Shown here: positions 42,401-53,277 of the stretch, one piece after another
Position numbering within the stretch: the first letter of the stretch is position 1
Layout: each line of letters opens with the position of its first letter
Assembly (NCBI RefSeq): GCF_043290135.1
Contig: NW_027464588.1
Location: 3,299,501 to 3,363,500, forward strand
From: Rhipicephalus microplus
Taxonomy: Eukaryota; Arthropoda; Arachnida; Ixodida; Ixodidae
DNA: 64,000 nt
Direction of reading: 5' to 3'
Position numbers and translations under genes: made by a program
The notes under the pieces: model-generated
The model's input: only the letters and a program-made list of their open reading frames with translations
Databases searched by the model: none
What the model was told of the DNA's origin: nothing

Positions 42401-44569
42401 CAAAGAATAGCTGACAAAAATATCATGTAACATTGAATCTGACTGATTATACAAATCTTGTAACATACTTACTACATAACACACTTAAATAACAATCACT
42501 CAGGAAGGAGTCAGACTAGAACATTAGAGACATGTGATACATACCATTATAATTTTTAGTTATTAAAATACAAGCAGTACAAAATTTTCATCGCCCGACT
42601 ACCAGCATTGCTAACATCAGTATTTTTTAGGATCCATCAAAAAGTATGTTTTTCTGCATTAGCACTTCTTTAACTTGTACCTTAAATGCTTTCTCTGTAC
42701 AGTCAAAATTAGGCTTATGTTCTAATTTGTTTAATATGCAAGTTGTTTGATGGGTAAAAGTTTGTTTACTATAATTTGTTCTTGTTCGTTGTGGACGGCG
42801 TAAGATTTGATAGCTTCAACTTGACGAAGTTCATGTAGACTGCTTGTCTTGCCTTGAAATTGCACTAATCTACATCCATTGCTACGGACCCACTATTTTT
42901 AGCTACTTCAAACAGACACACATTTTTGCACTTGACAAATGACAACACCCATCATAGGATTCTCCTGACGAAAAAAAAGGTTTCTCCCCTATTGTGGCTA
43001 GAGCTTAGACACTGTCTTGTAAGCAATGGTCCCTGACTGCAACCAAGGCTTTTGCGGCAATTCGTTGGTGCAATGCCAGTAATTAGTGAGGCAGCAAAAA
43101 AAAGGTTTATGGCTAAATTTCGGGTCTTTGTTGACTACTTTGCGTAAATTTTCTGCAATGTGAACATTTACAAGCTCAGCGAGGCCTTCCAGGTCGTGTG
43201 AGCAGGCTTCTTAGATAGGAACCAGTGGGAATACCTCACCTTCAGGTTTCATTCGGCCTCAGTGATATGGGTTTGTGAACGCTTCGTATCGCGAAACGTC
43301 TTCAGGGCGAGCCACTCCAGGTGTAAACTGAAGTAAAGTGCACAAAGCAGATTAAGAAAGCACACCTGCTGCCACAAATTATGATTTCATGTACTTACTT
43401 ACCATGACCAAATTATGGTGCCACTTCCCAAAAAAGAGCACTCACTTCTTTTGGAACATAGCTTTTTAGAGAAATGATGCCTTCATTTGGTTGTGTTAAC
43501 AAGTAAGTAAAAAGTTTAAAACCCGAATTGTGGTGGCAGGTGCGCTTATTTTTTGACCTCCTTCATGCGCTGAGCGTTAGTTTGAAACTGAAGTGGCTGA
43601 CGCTGAAGAAGTTTTGCAATGCCAACCATATCATACTTGGCCAGATACAGTAAAACATGCCTGGTCACGCGTGTGTTACCAGTCGAAATGCGTTGTATTC
43701 CAGAATCCAAATGCTGAAAGCCCCCCGACGGACCATCTTTTTTCGGTTAAACAGGCACACCTTTCAACAATGTCACTTTCGTTCAAATCAACCTAGCATG
43801 TCTATTAGCCCACGCCTGCTCCTGGGGCCATAGATTCGGAGCCCGCAACTGCCGCAAGGGGCCACAGATCAACGCTGGCTGCGCATGCGCTCTGCACAGT
43901 CGTGGACATGGCTGTACAGTTCTCAGATTTAGGTTCAATTTCTTGATTTTTTTGGATTTCATGTCTATAATGCTCCGTCGTTATAAACGTGAGAGTTGAG
44001 CACTGTAGTACATCGTTCGGCTAAATGTTCCAGATATGTCTCTATGTTGCTACAAACCTGTCCAAAAGCAGTTAGTAAGAAAACTACAATACGTAAACAG
44101 TAACATTGCGATGTGACTTGATTAACCTATTGCTATTGAAACCAACTTGCGATGGTCACCTGCTCGAAAACACATGCTATTTTTGTATATCAGCCTTTAT
44201 GTCCAATGTTACACTAAGACTTCCCCAGTTACCAACAATTGGTCCAAGCCTGTGCAACCTTATTCAGCCTTCTTCATGCAAATTTTTCAATTCATCATCC
44301 AAGTTAATCCTCTACCTTTCTCAGCTATTTTCCCCATCTTTTCGTAGCCACCCAATCTTTTTAACTCGTCACTTGTCTCTGCTTCACATTGCTTTATCTG
44401 CCCAGGTACACCTTCCTTTCTTAATGTCAGCTAAATATCATCTAGCCTAGTTTGTTCTCTAATGAGCTCTGCTTTTTTATTACCTCTACGTTATGCAAAC
44501 AATGTTCTGTTTCTGTATTGCGTAGTTTTTATTTTTTCTAGATTCTTTTTTTTCTTGTTTTTTACTATT
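39421..44569. other. AT-rich stretch, largely unrecognised
   Basis: About 5.1 kb without LTRs, RT, SINE or RNA-gene motifs that I can recognise. Several open frames of 60-95 codons (for example near 41070-41640) lack family signatures. It could be intron or intergenic DNA of a host gene; the only coding-like piece is at 43259-43327. Confidence 0.4.
43259..43327 (-). CDS. Possible terminal exon of a host gene (unidentified)
   Basis: On the minus strand a pyrimidine-rich CACTTTACTTCAG (3' splice-site-like) is followed by 22 codons including GVARPEDVSRYEAF and then TGA. The peptide has protein-like composition and sits in otherwise non-repetitive DNA. An AATAAA-type signal occurs on the minus strand near 42240. 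No upstream exon was found and no family is recognised, so this may be chance. Confidence 0.2.
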   Translation of the reverse strand, partial: FTPGVARPEDVSRYEAFTNPYH

Positions 44570-45410
44570 TGTGGTGGTTCTCGGGCCCTCAGACGCAGAA
44601 ACCAAAGACAAGAACAAGAAAAAACATTTATAGACTTCACACACAAAACGATCACAACACTGTAGCTATCTGTACAGCACACTGGCTTCATAATTCAGTC
44701 ATACAGTCCTTAGGTTTACGCGTACGCGAGTACCTCACGCGTCCTCACTACTGGAAAGTCTATTTCCGCCGGGTGGCACTCACGCTCCCGCTGAAGACGA
44801 TGGCGTCGACGATGCAACCTCGCCTCGGGGAGGATGTCAAGTGCACGGGAGCTCACGAGCAGACCATCAGCCGCTCGTGCTGGAGCAGGCGGCCCCACGC
44901 TGTGGCCGACGCAACACTGAGGTCGCACCTTCAATTGGCGGTTGTGCCGGACCGGCGCCAACGTGGCACCGTTGCCACGATCTCGGTGACTGGTTGTGCC
45001 GGACCCGAGTCTGGACAGGATCAGCCGCTTGCTGTGGCCCGCACGCTCGTCCGCCACAGGAACAGCATGTCAGGCCCGTCCCGGAACCGCCACTCGCCTC
45101 AGGAACCCGCCACGCTCGTTCCGATTGGGTTGGTGACAACGGCTCGACCGTTTAGTTCCTAGAGGCCCAACGCCTAGTGCTCTTGCCAGCTGGCCGCGTT
45201 CTTTCTGTGCCCTTCGCTGTTCCGACGCTCACGTGCTCACGATCGTCTGCCCCCGCGCACACCTTCGTCGTCATCGGTTGTTTTTTCCGCTGTTGCTTTT
45301 ACTTCCAGTTTCGATTTTGGTTGTGGGAAGCACTCTTACCACACTCCCCCAACTTCCAGAACGTTGTACACACGTAACACACACGTAACACACAGTTCAC
45401 GAATATAACA
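44570..45410 (-). repeat. 3' LTR of element A
   Basis: The first 400 bp (plus strand TGTGGTGGTTCTCGGGCCCT on) match 63677-64000, with substitutions. The minus-strand start TGTTATATTCGTGAACTG at 45410 is inferred from the TG rule and the drop into the coding tail. Open frames reading through it are spurious. Confidence 0.75.
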
Positions 45411-45526
45411 AAGGTTCAACACACTTTAAGTTTCTAGAGTTGTAAAAAAAACTAATTGCACTATGATTGAAACACGATAACAAATATGTGTACAACGGCA
45501 ATAAGCCACTGCTCGGTAAAAGCCGC

Positions 45527-45895
45527 ACGACTCATATAGACGGCACCAACGTTGTCCACACCATGAATGTGTTCCAAGTGAAAGTGATATTTCATAAGAA
45601 GAAGAATCCACCACAGGACTCCATTATTTAGGCTCCTAGCTGACTGAATATAAGTCAATCACTGGTGTTCACATTGCAACGTGAATGGCTTGCCATAGAG
45701 AAAAATGTGGTATTTGCAAACAGCCCAGACTACGTCAAGGCCTTCTATTTCAATTGTGGAGTAGGCTGCTTCGCGGGGTAGTAATTTACGGCTCGTGTAG
45801 GAAACTGGGTGCACACGGCCTTGGTGTTCCTGGAGCAATACTGCTCATAAGCTCCACGAAGACTCATCCGTGCACAGAACAAATGACCTATGCAA
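45527..45895 (-). pseudogene. Element A RNase H
   Basis: A minus-strand frame reads SFVLCTDESSWSL, a stop, AVLLQEHQGRVHPVSYTSRK, LLPREAAYSTIEIEGLDVVW and, near the end, HFHLEHIHGVDNVGAVYMSR. These are the RNase H blocks TDAS, SRKL..E.YST.E.E and the C-terminal H-x-x-G-x-x-N-x-x-A-D-x-x-S-R (here with Val for Asp). It directly follows RT, and the 3' LTR follows it: there is no integrase downstream. Confidence 0.8.
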
Positions 45896-45978
45896 GTCGG
45901 GTGATTGCAGTGCAGGCTGCGCGGGCAATAGATTCTGCACTTGCCGAAACGCACTCATGTTCTTCACCCCATAAGGAC

Positions 45979-47901
45979 TTATTGGGGTGCCTTTCTTTGT
46001 AAGTACGTGAGATAAAATGTCAACTCACCGTAACCGGGCAAAAAGTCACGGTAATAACCTGAAAGGCCGAAAAAGGCTTTCAATTTCTTCTTGGTGCTTG
46101 GCGGCACAGCTGCTTGGATCTTTTCAGTAATGCTATTACTCGCTTGCAGCATACCTTGCCCAACAATGCAGCCCAAAAAAGTGGTACTCGGACAGCCGAC
46201 CTCACATTTTGCCGGTTTTAAAGTGAGACGAGCCGCTTTGACGCGTTCAAACAATCTATTTAGGGTTACCAAGTGTTCTTCCCAAGTTTCAGCAGCGACG
46301 AGCACATCGTCAAAGTAATATAGCACGTTGGGAATCTCATCGGTGACGACTCGCATTAACCGATTAGATACTGCCAGCGCAGTCTTGATGCCGAAAGGCA
46401 TAAAGTTGAGATGGTACAAGCCAGATTCACATGAGAAGGCCGTGAACTCTTTCGACTGACTGGCCAAAGGTGCCTGCCAGTATCCTTTAGTAAAATCAAA
46501 GTGCGAGAAGTAGTTGCATTCCGTAAGCTTAGCGAACATCGTATCTGTGTGAGGGATCGGCGCACAATCCGGAAGTATGACCTTGTTCAGTTACCGGTAG
46601 TCAATACACAAACGCATGGTGCCGTCTTTCTTCTTCACGACCACTATGGGTGAGTGGCAGGCTGACGTTGACCTTTCAATGACACTTAACTGTAGTATGT
46701 CCTTGAATGTTTCCTCGACGGCACCTTTGACAGCAAAAGGTAGTGGGTACTGTCGTACCTGTGTGAGAGCCTCTGATGCAAGCTTCCACTCACATTTAAT
46801 AAAGTCAGTCTTCCCAGGTACATCTGAGAAAACGTCTCTGAATTCTTTAAGAACCGCTGTGGCTTGCTTTCGTGCATCAGCGTTGAGCTTTGATGCTATG
46901 GTAACATTCGTCCAGTCCTGTGTCTGTTCTAGTGTGATGTGGGGCACTTCGTCGTACTGAACGTCGTCTGTGTCACTTGGCAGCGTCGTGGTAACGCCTG
47001 CAACCGTTCGTTGGCTTAGTGGCTTGCACTCCTCATACTTCTTTATCATGTTGATATGAAAGAGCATGACCTTGTGGCCCAGATTTGCGATGTAATTCAG
47101 TTCGCTGCGTTTCTCGATAACAGGGAAGGGGCCCTTCCTGGAAAGCACCAGCTTGTTAGCATCGGCTGCTATCAACACCAGCGCCTGGTCACCAGGGACA
47201 AGTTCGTGCTGTCTCGCTTTCTTGTCGTAGTACCCTTTCTGCAGCTTTTTCGCCTTCATAATTTTTTCGTGTGCGAGCGCACAGGTGCGTTCTAAATGTT
47301 GCCGCAGCTCCATAATATGTGTGTATGTCGTCTTGGTCACGTCATAGAGGTGAGCGTTCGTCCAGAGCTCCTTGAGAACAGAGATTGGCCCTCGCACGTA
47401 TCTCCCGTATAATAATTCAAACAGAGAGAATCCAGCGCTACATTGGGGGAACTCTCGGTAGGCAAACAGTAACGGACCAATGTAACGGTCCCAGGTTTTC
47501 GGGCGCTTTTGGCACGTGCGCCCTATCATGCGTAGTAATGTCCCATTAGAACGTTCAATCAAACCATTGGCCATCGGGTGGTAAGGCGTAGTAGGCAGTT
47601 GTTTGAATGAAAGCAGTCGGCTGAATTCCTTGATCTCTTTAGTTATGATCTCTTTAGGTATGCCAACGCGAGAGCATATTTTCAGGAGACCTTCCGCAAC
47701 CTGCCTCAATTCAATGGAGGGAAGTGCTACCCCGTCGGGGTATCGCGTCGCAAAGTCTATCACTATCAGCACGTAGCGATTGCCCTTTTCAGATGTTGGT
47801 GACAATAGGCCGATAATATCAATGCCAACTCTTGTACATGGTGTCTCGATGATAGGCGGGGTGCCCAAGGTAGCGCGTCCCACCAGGTGGCGTGGTGCCA
47901 T
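45979..47901 (-). pseudogene. Element A integrase core followed by reverse transcriptase
   Basis: From 47901 leftward one frame of 436 codons reads integrase: TRVGIDIIGLLSP (first Asp), a damaged second site (TKEIKEF where a TDQ-type motif belongs), YHPMANGLIERSNGTL (Glu), FAYREFPQCSAGFSLFELLY, then the GPF-type domain LSRKGPFPVIEKRSELNYI. With no stop it passes into RT: DVFSDVPGKTDFIKCEWKL, SPIVVVKKKDGTMRLCIDYR. A TAA/TAG-type stop at about 46590 is followed by FSHFDFTKGYWQAPLASQSK, LNFMPFGIKTALAVSN and the catalytic YYFDDVLVAAETW, then FLGCIVGQG. Integrase upstream of RT in one frame is the key observation. Confidence 0.9.
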
Positions 47902-48234
47902 CCGTAGCGGTTAACAACGCAAACCAAGAGACATGGTGGATGAATCGAGAGAAAGTATTTGAGGTGGTAGAAATAAACAGAGAGGTGCATAGGCGGGGTA
48001 GTTTTCAACAAGATAGAATTCACTTTGATGGGCGGTTAGGTCATGAGGTGGGTTGGCGACTTGCAGGACGCGCAGTAGCTTTTTTTGGGGAGCAAGCGGG
48101 CCCTTCGGAGTGCAGGATAGCTAGTAACGAGGAAAACAACCAGGGAGACTCTTTGACAGGTGGTATGGACAGATACGATTCCAAAGTGGCACCAGTATCT
48201 AAGATATGTAGAGTCCGGGGCAGAAATAAACGTA

Positions 48235-49015
48235 TCCACGAGCGCCGAGCCAATTCAGACATAGGGTATATTAACATGCAGGGCGATAGGAACAGGCTAA
48301 AGTGGGAAGAGATAGAAGAACAGCTAAGGGAGGAGAGGCCGATGGTATATGGTTTTGTAGAAACACATCTCAGGGACATGGAACAAACCCCTAACAATGC
48401 GGACTACGCGTGGGAATATTGTAACAGAACAGAAGGCAGCAGAAAAGGGGTGGTATTGGGGCATTCATTCATAAAAGTACAGACTGACAAAGGGTCAAGC
48501 AGGAGTGCAAGGAACATTTATTGCTAAAAGGAAAAGTGGCAGGGCAAATGACACTCCTTGGTTTCGTGTACTTGTGGACGGGAGCAAAGGCCAGAGAGGA
48601 AAACCAGGCAATGGTAGAGTGTATATCAAATGATATTCAGGAGTTAGGAGGAGAGTACGAGATAATTATACTAGGAGATATGAATGCACACATAGAAGAC
48701 ATAGATGGGTATACCGACCCGACAGGCAAAATGATCATGAATATGTGTGAAAGGCTGCCATTGATCATTTGCAACAGTACCGAGAAGTGTGAAGGGCAAA
48801 TAACTTGGGAGGTAGGAAGGCTACAGTTGACAATATATTACGCACTGATGTCACATAAAATGTATGATAAGCTCAGGGGAATGCCCATAGATGAAGGTGG
48901 CTCCAGAAGTCTGGGTAGTGATCACAAACGTATCAAGCTCAGTTTTGGAAGAGCAGTGAAAGTGGAAAGGACACAAGATGAGCAACTACAGGGAAATTTT
49001 TATTCAGAAAGGTGA
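48235..49015 (+). pseudogene. LINE D endonuclease
   Basis: Frames read DIGYINMQGDRNRLKWEEIE, MVYGFVETHLRDMEQTP and, shifted at about 48525, LLGFVYLWTGAKAREENQ, EIIILGDMNAHIEDIDGY (catalytic GD-x-N block) and SRSLGSDHKRIKL (the SDH end block). This is an APE-type endonuclease. One frameshift and a stop near 49015 separate it from RT. Confidence 0.7.
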
Positions 49016-49069
49016 ATTGAAATAGCCACTAAACAAATTGAGAAAGTAATCACTGAGGATAATAAAACA

Positions 49070-51465
49070 GTGTGGACATACACGAATCTAATTAGACTGT
49101 TTCAGTTAGAGCTTGCTAAGGCACGTGACAAGTCACCCCGGAAAAGACACAAACCCAAACGTTGGTGCGATAAGGAAGTTAAGAGAGCCATAGCAAAACG
49201 TCAGGAAGCCTCTAGGAAACACAGACATGCTAGGCAGTGGGGTGAACCGACAGATTATGTTGAAAGAAAATGGGAAATCTTTCTAAGCTGTAGAAGGGAT
49301 GCATCCCTTCTGATCAATGAAAAGATTAAAAGAAAGGGAGCCCAGTGGCTCGCAGAAGCACATAAAGGAGATAGAAAGGCAGCTGCGAAATTTTGAAACC
49401 TTCTCAATTCCCTAAGAACTGAGACGAGCGTAGAGCAGAGGTTTATGACTACAGCTCAAGGTGCTAGGCTAGAAGGGGACGAAGCTATTGAATATATAAG
49501 AACAAGGGTGACAGAAAAATTTCAACTCAGAAGTGCTTTATGCACCACAATAGACAAGGATGAGTCAAGTAGCGCAATGGCTCCATTTTCACAACAAGAG
49601 TGGGAAAGGGCTGAGAAAAGGGTTCCTAGTATACATCAACAGGCCCAGATGGCATTCCAATTATTCTGATTAAGACATTAGGTTCGAAGTCTAAGCAGGC
49701 TTTGAGAGAGGCAGTGAGCAAAATAATAATCGATGGAGAAGTTCCCGATGGATGGAAACTTAGCAGGATGAGCATGATCTATAAAGGAAAGAGGGACAAA
49801 GCTGACATAAACAACTACCGTCTTATAACAGTGACATCAGTAGTCTACAGGCTGGTGATGCAGATTTTAAAGGAGAGACTGCAGGCATTAATAGAGGGTG
49901 AGGGTGTGCTGGGGGAACTGCTGAATGGGTTTCGGAAACACAGGAGGTTGGAAGACAATCTGTGCTCACTGACACAGTGCATCAAAATAGCAGAAAAGAA
50001 ACAGAGGCCCCTGTGGCTAGCATTTTTGGATATCAAGGGAGCGTACGATAGCGTGGTTTGAGAGGAACTGTGGGGAATACTGGACACACTAGGCGTGGAA
50101 GATGTAGTCACTATTTTTAATGGAGATCTATAAAAGTAACAAGGTAGTTATAAAGTGGGAAAAACAGGTATCTAAGCCCACAGAGGTGAAACGGGGGTTT
50201 AGGCAGGGGTGTCCTCTGTCACCCTTGTTATTCATGATGTACCTACAAGGATTAGAGGCCAAATTAGAGGGAAGTGGACTGGGTGTCAACCTCTCTTTCG
50301 TCAAACAAGAAAAACTCATTGAACAGGCACTACCAGAATTGATGTACGCAGATGATATAGTGCTAATGGCCGACAACAAGGAAGATTTGCAGAGATTGAT
50401 GGACATCTGTGGTACTGAGGGAGATAGATTAGATTTCAGATTCAATAAGAAAAAATCAGCAATCATAATTTTTAATGATAATGAAGGTAGTGAGCTTAGA
50501 ATACAGGAGGTCATGCTACAGATAACAGATAAATACAAATATCTGGGCGTATGGATAAGCAATGGGGCCGAGTATCTAAGGGAACACGAAATATACGTGT
50601 TCACTAGAGGTAACAGGAATGCAGCAGTAATGAAAAACAGGGCACTGTGCAATTACAATAGGTATGATGTTGCGAGAGGAATATGGAAAGGGGTCATGGT
50701 TCCTGGTCTCACGTTCGGCAATGCGGTCTTGTGCATGAGATCAGAAGTTCAAGCAAGATTAGAAATTAGGCAACGTGGAATAGGTAGGCTTGCCTTAGGG
50801 GCTCACGGGTATACACCAAATCAGGGAGTACAAGGTGACATGGGATGGACATCATTTGAGGGCAGGGAAACTAGCAGCAAGATAAAATTTGAGAAGCGAT
50901 TGAGAGAAATGGGGGAGGAGCGTTGGGCTAGGAAGGTATTCAGCTACTTGGACATGAAGAATGTTGATACAAAATGGCGGAAGCGAACCAGAAAATTGAC
51001 TGGTAAATACTTGGAAAACAGCAGGGGGCCAAACCAAAAAGAATTATCGGTTAAGAAGAAGGTGAAGGAAGCTGAAACCGATGTGTAGAGAATCGGCATG
51101 ATTAAGAAGTCCGCACTAGAGATCTATCAAACTTCTAAGCAGGAAATAGCCAAAGAAAGGATCTATGATAATACTCGGGGTAGTTCTCTACTGTTTGAGG
51201 CCAGGACGGGAGTATTGTGAACAAAGACATATCGGACCAAATACGAAGGTGTAGACACGGCATGCAGTGCGTGTGGAGAGGAAGAAGAAACTGCCGGACA
51301 CTTGATAATGTTCTGTAAAGGGCTTCACCCTGTAGTTCAGGTTGACGGCGCAGAGTTTCTCAAAGCACTGGGGTATAGAAACAGTGAGGGCAAAATAGAC
51401 TTTAAGCGGTTAGAATTAACTAGAAGGAGGTTATCTTATTGGGGGCTACAGTCAAGGCACGAGTG
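49070..51465 (+). pseudogene. LINE D reverse transcriptase and C-terminal zinc finger
   Basis: RT blocks in order: GWKLSRMSMIYKGKRDKADI, NNYRLITVTSVVYRLVMQIL (49740-49870), LLNGFRKHRRLEDNL, WLAFLDIKGAYDSVV (motif A, followed by a TGA), GFRQGCPLSPLLFMMYLQGL (50190-50260) and the catalytic LMYADDIVLMAD near 50340. A C-terminal CSACGEEEETAGHLIMFC (51260-51315) is the usual Cys/His finger. At least four stops or shifts interrupt it. The clade (CR1/Jockey/I-like) is not resolved. Confidence 0.75.
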
Positions 51466-51596
51466 AAAATTGAACCCTTCGCTGCAAAGTACGAATCCTC
51501 AACCTCACTATTTAAAAAAATAAATATAGTTTTTGGTTCATTAAGTGTAACGGCTTGGTGGCTCTAGCCACCGCCCGATCTAAAGGGTACAGCCAT

Positions 51597-51824
51597 ATCC
51601 ATCCATCCATCCATCCATCCATCCATCCATCCATCCATCCATCCATCCATCCATCCATCCACCCATCCATCCATCCATCCATCCATCCATCCATCCATCC
51701 ATCCATCCATCCATCCATCCATCCATCCATCCATCCATCCATCCATCCATCCATCCATCCATCCATCCATCCATCCATCCATCCATCCATCCATCCATCC
51801 ATCCATCCATCTATCTATCCATCC
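51597..51824 (+). repeat. (ATCC)n tail of LINE D
   Basis: About 57 tandem ATCC units with a few variants (ACCC, ATCT). The target in element A was apparently CCATCC, so the tail probably grew from a short ATCC match. His-Pro-Ser or Met-Asp-Gly-Trp repeat frames here are artefacts. Confidence 0.95.
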
Positions 51825-52504
51825 AGATGTCGCAATAGTTCACGAAGCGTTTTGTGTAAGATTGGTCACCCGGCCAGTAGAAGTTTCCAGTGACCCTGCT
51901 TACTCTCTTCGTGATACCTTGATGGCCGGCTAAGATGCCTTGATGGGCTAGTTTCAGCACTACCTCACGCAACTGTCGTGGTGCAACAAGTTGCTCCAAA
52001 TATGTTTCATCTGGCAAGTTGTGCTTGCGAAATAAGGTTCGGTATCGAATGAAAAACGCTGTTTCTTGATCATTCGACACAATTTTTTTGCCAACAGCCT
52101 TGAAACACTTTCGCGAAGTTTCGTCATCCAGTGGACATTTTTAAGCGCCTCACTTCCCACTTGTAAAGCAGGCAGAGTCATCACATGTAAAGAAGTATGC
52201 TTTTCTTTGTTTCTCCTGCTTTTCCCACGAGGACTTCTTCAGATTGGGGCCACTTTTTGAAGACTTCATGCGATGGTTCATACGGTTCCTGCGCATTTGA
52301 TCTTGCTTAGGTTGCGTGCAAATTGCCAGATACATTATGCTCACCATTGACAGCATTCCCTTGGCTAGAGTCTGTGCATGGTGCATGCCTTGTTTCCACT
52401 AGGCAACGGTCATAGTGTGGTTCTGACTCATTCATAGGTAACGTATCCGGCAATGCCGCGCCCTTGATGTTGCCCAAAATTACGTTCTATAATGGGTTGG
52501 TCAT
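51825..52504 (-). pseudogene. Element A protease end and integrase zinc finger
   Basis: From 52504 leftward: MTNPL, a TAG, NVILGNIKGAALPDT, which matches the protease end MTSPLYDVIVGNVPGA of element B. After a low-similarity spacer, [40 protein letters not shown] and DIW are the HHCC zinc finger of integrase, broken off by the tail of LINE D. Confidence 0.75.
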
Positions 52505-53221
52505 TGTCATGATATGCGCGGTAGGTTCATCTGGTGCGCGATGTTTGTGAGTTTGTGCTGTGCCGTACGCCGACGAAGATGACGATGAGACAAGGAAAAG
52601 GCGGAATCGTGTCGTCAAAGTCAAGCCAAGCCATGGGGAGCGAGAAGAGGAAGAGGACGACGGGGCGTTCGAGAAGAAGGATCCGAACGAAACAGTGGCA
52701 GGCTGAAGCGCTCGTCGGGTCGTGGTCCCGAAGCCTACCTGTGCCTGTGGTCCGCACGAGCCTGGCTCCCTTCTACCGTGTGATCCAGCAGCCGGCGCCG
52801 GTCCGTTGTACTCGGATCCGGGCGTATTCCAGACCTGGGCCTACTATTGGCTGTCCGGGACGTGCTTGCCACACATCGACTCTGCCTCACGCTCCGCTCC
52901 GACCATGCCTGAGTCATCGCTGATGTCGGCGTAAGACGCAACGCAACGCATCGACTCATCTGCCTTCGACGTCACACGGTGAAGTGTTTCAAACCTTGTG
53001 TAGTGCAGAGGGGGACTACGCTAAGCGTCAGACCTTGTCTTTCGAGAACGTATGTCGTGCTCGTACCTAAGGCAGTTCTTCGCTGTTGCCATGTAACACG
53101 CCAAGCTTCATTATCGTTTTTTTGTGGCATTAAAGCCTTATAACTCAAGTTGCAAATGTCTTCGTCAGTCTCGACAACGATTATTTAAGTTGCCGTGATT
53201 ACACGAACCTTATCCCTCACA
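52505..53221 (+). repeat. 5' LTR of element B
   Basis: TGTCATGATATGCGCGG at the start, CCTTATCCCTCACA at the end. A GGCATTAAAGCC block near 53128 is a possible polyadenylation region (ATTAAA). Frames inside, repeated in the 3' LTR, are not genes. Confidence 0.95.
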
Positions 53222-53223
53222 AT

Positions 53224-53239
53224 TGGCGTCCGCGACAGG
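53224..53239 (+). promoter_or_regulatory. Primer-binding site of element B
   Basis: TGGCGTCCGCGACAGG begins 2 bp after the 5' LTR. The complementary tRNA was not identified. A TCCGCGACAGGA string also occurs near the 5' LTR of element C (on the minus strand near 62170). Confidence 0.6.
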
Positions 53240-53277
53240 ACGAAGCCGTTTGCACTGGGTTGAAATCTGTAGGGAAG

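Larger units (their letters stand above)
47902..51824 (+). mobile_element. LINE D with (ATCC)n tail, inserted in element A
   Basis: A plus-strand non-LTR element of 3.9 kb with endonuclease, RT, a C-terminal Cys/His finger and a long (ATCC)n tail. It interrupts element A between the integrase zinc finger (51825-52080) and the integrase core (47901). Removing it joins the flanks in frame. An ORF1 is not seen, so it is likely 5'-truncated or a one-ORF type. Many frame breaks show it is dead. Confidence 0.85.

Noticed and set aside
44569..45162. 197-codon plus-strand open frame
   Set aside because: It lies in the LTR of element A, starts in a non-coding LTR end, and has no family motif.
51512..51893. 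Long repetitive open frames (His-Pro-Ser-Ile and Met-Asp-Gly-Trp repeats)
   Set aside because: They are translations of the (ATCC)n tail of LINE D in every frame and have no support as proteins.
52534..52959. Open frames present in two copies (also 56446-56871)
   Set aside because: They lie in the two LTRs of element B; identity of the copies reflects LTR duplication, not selection.
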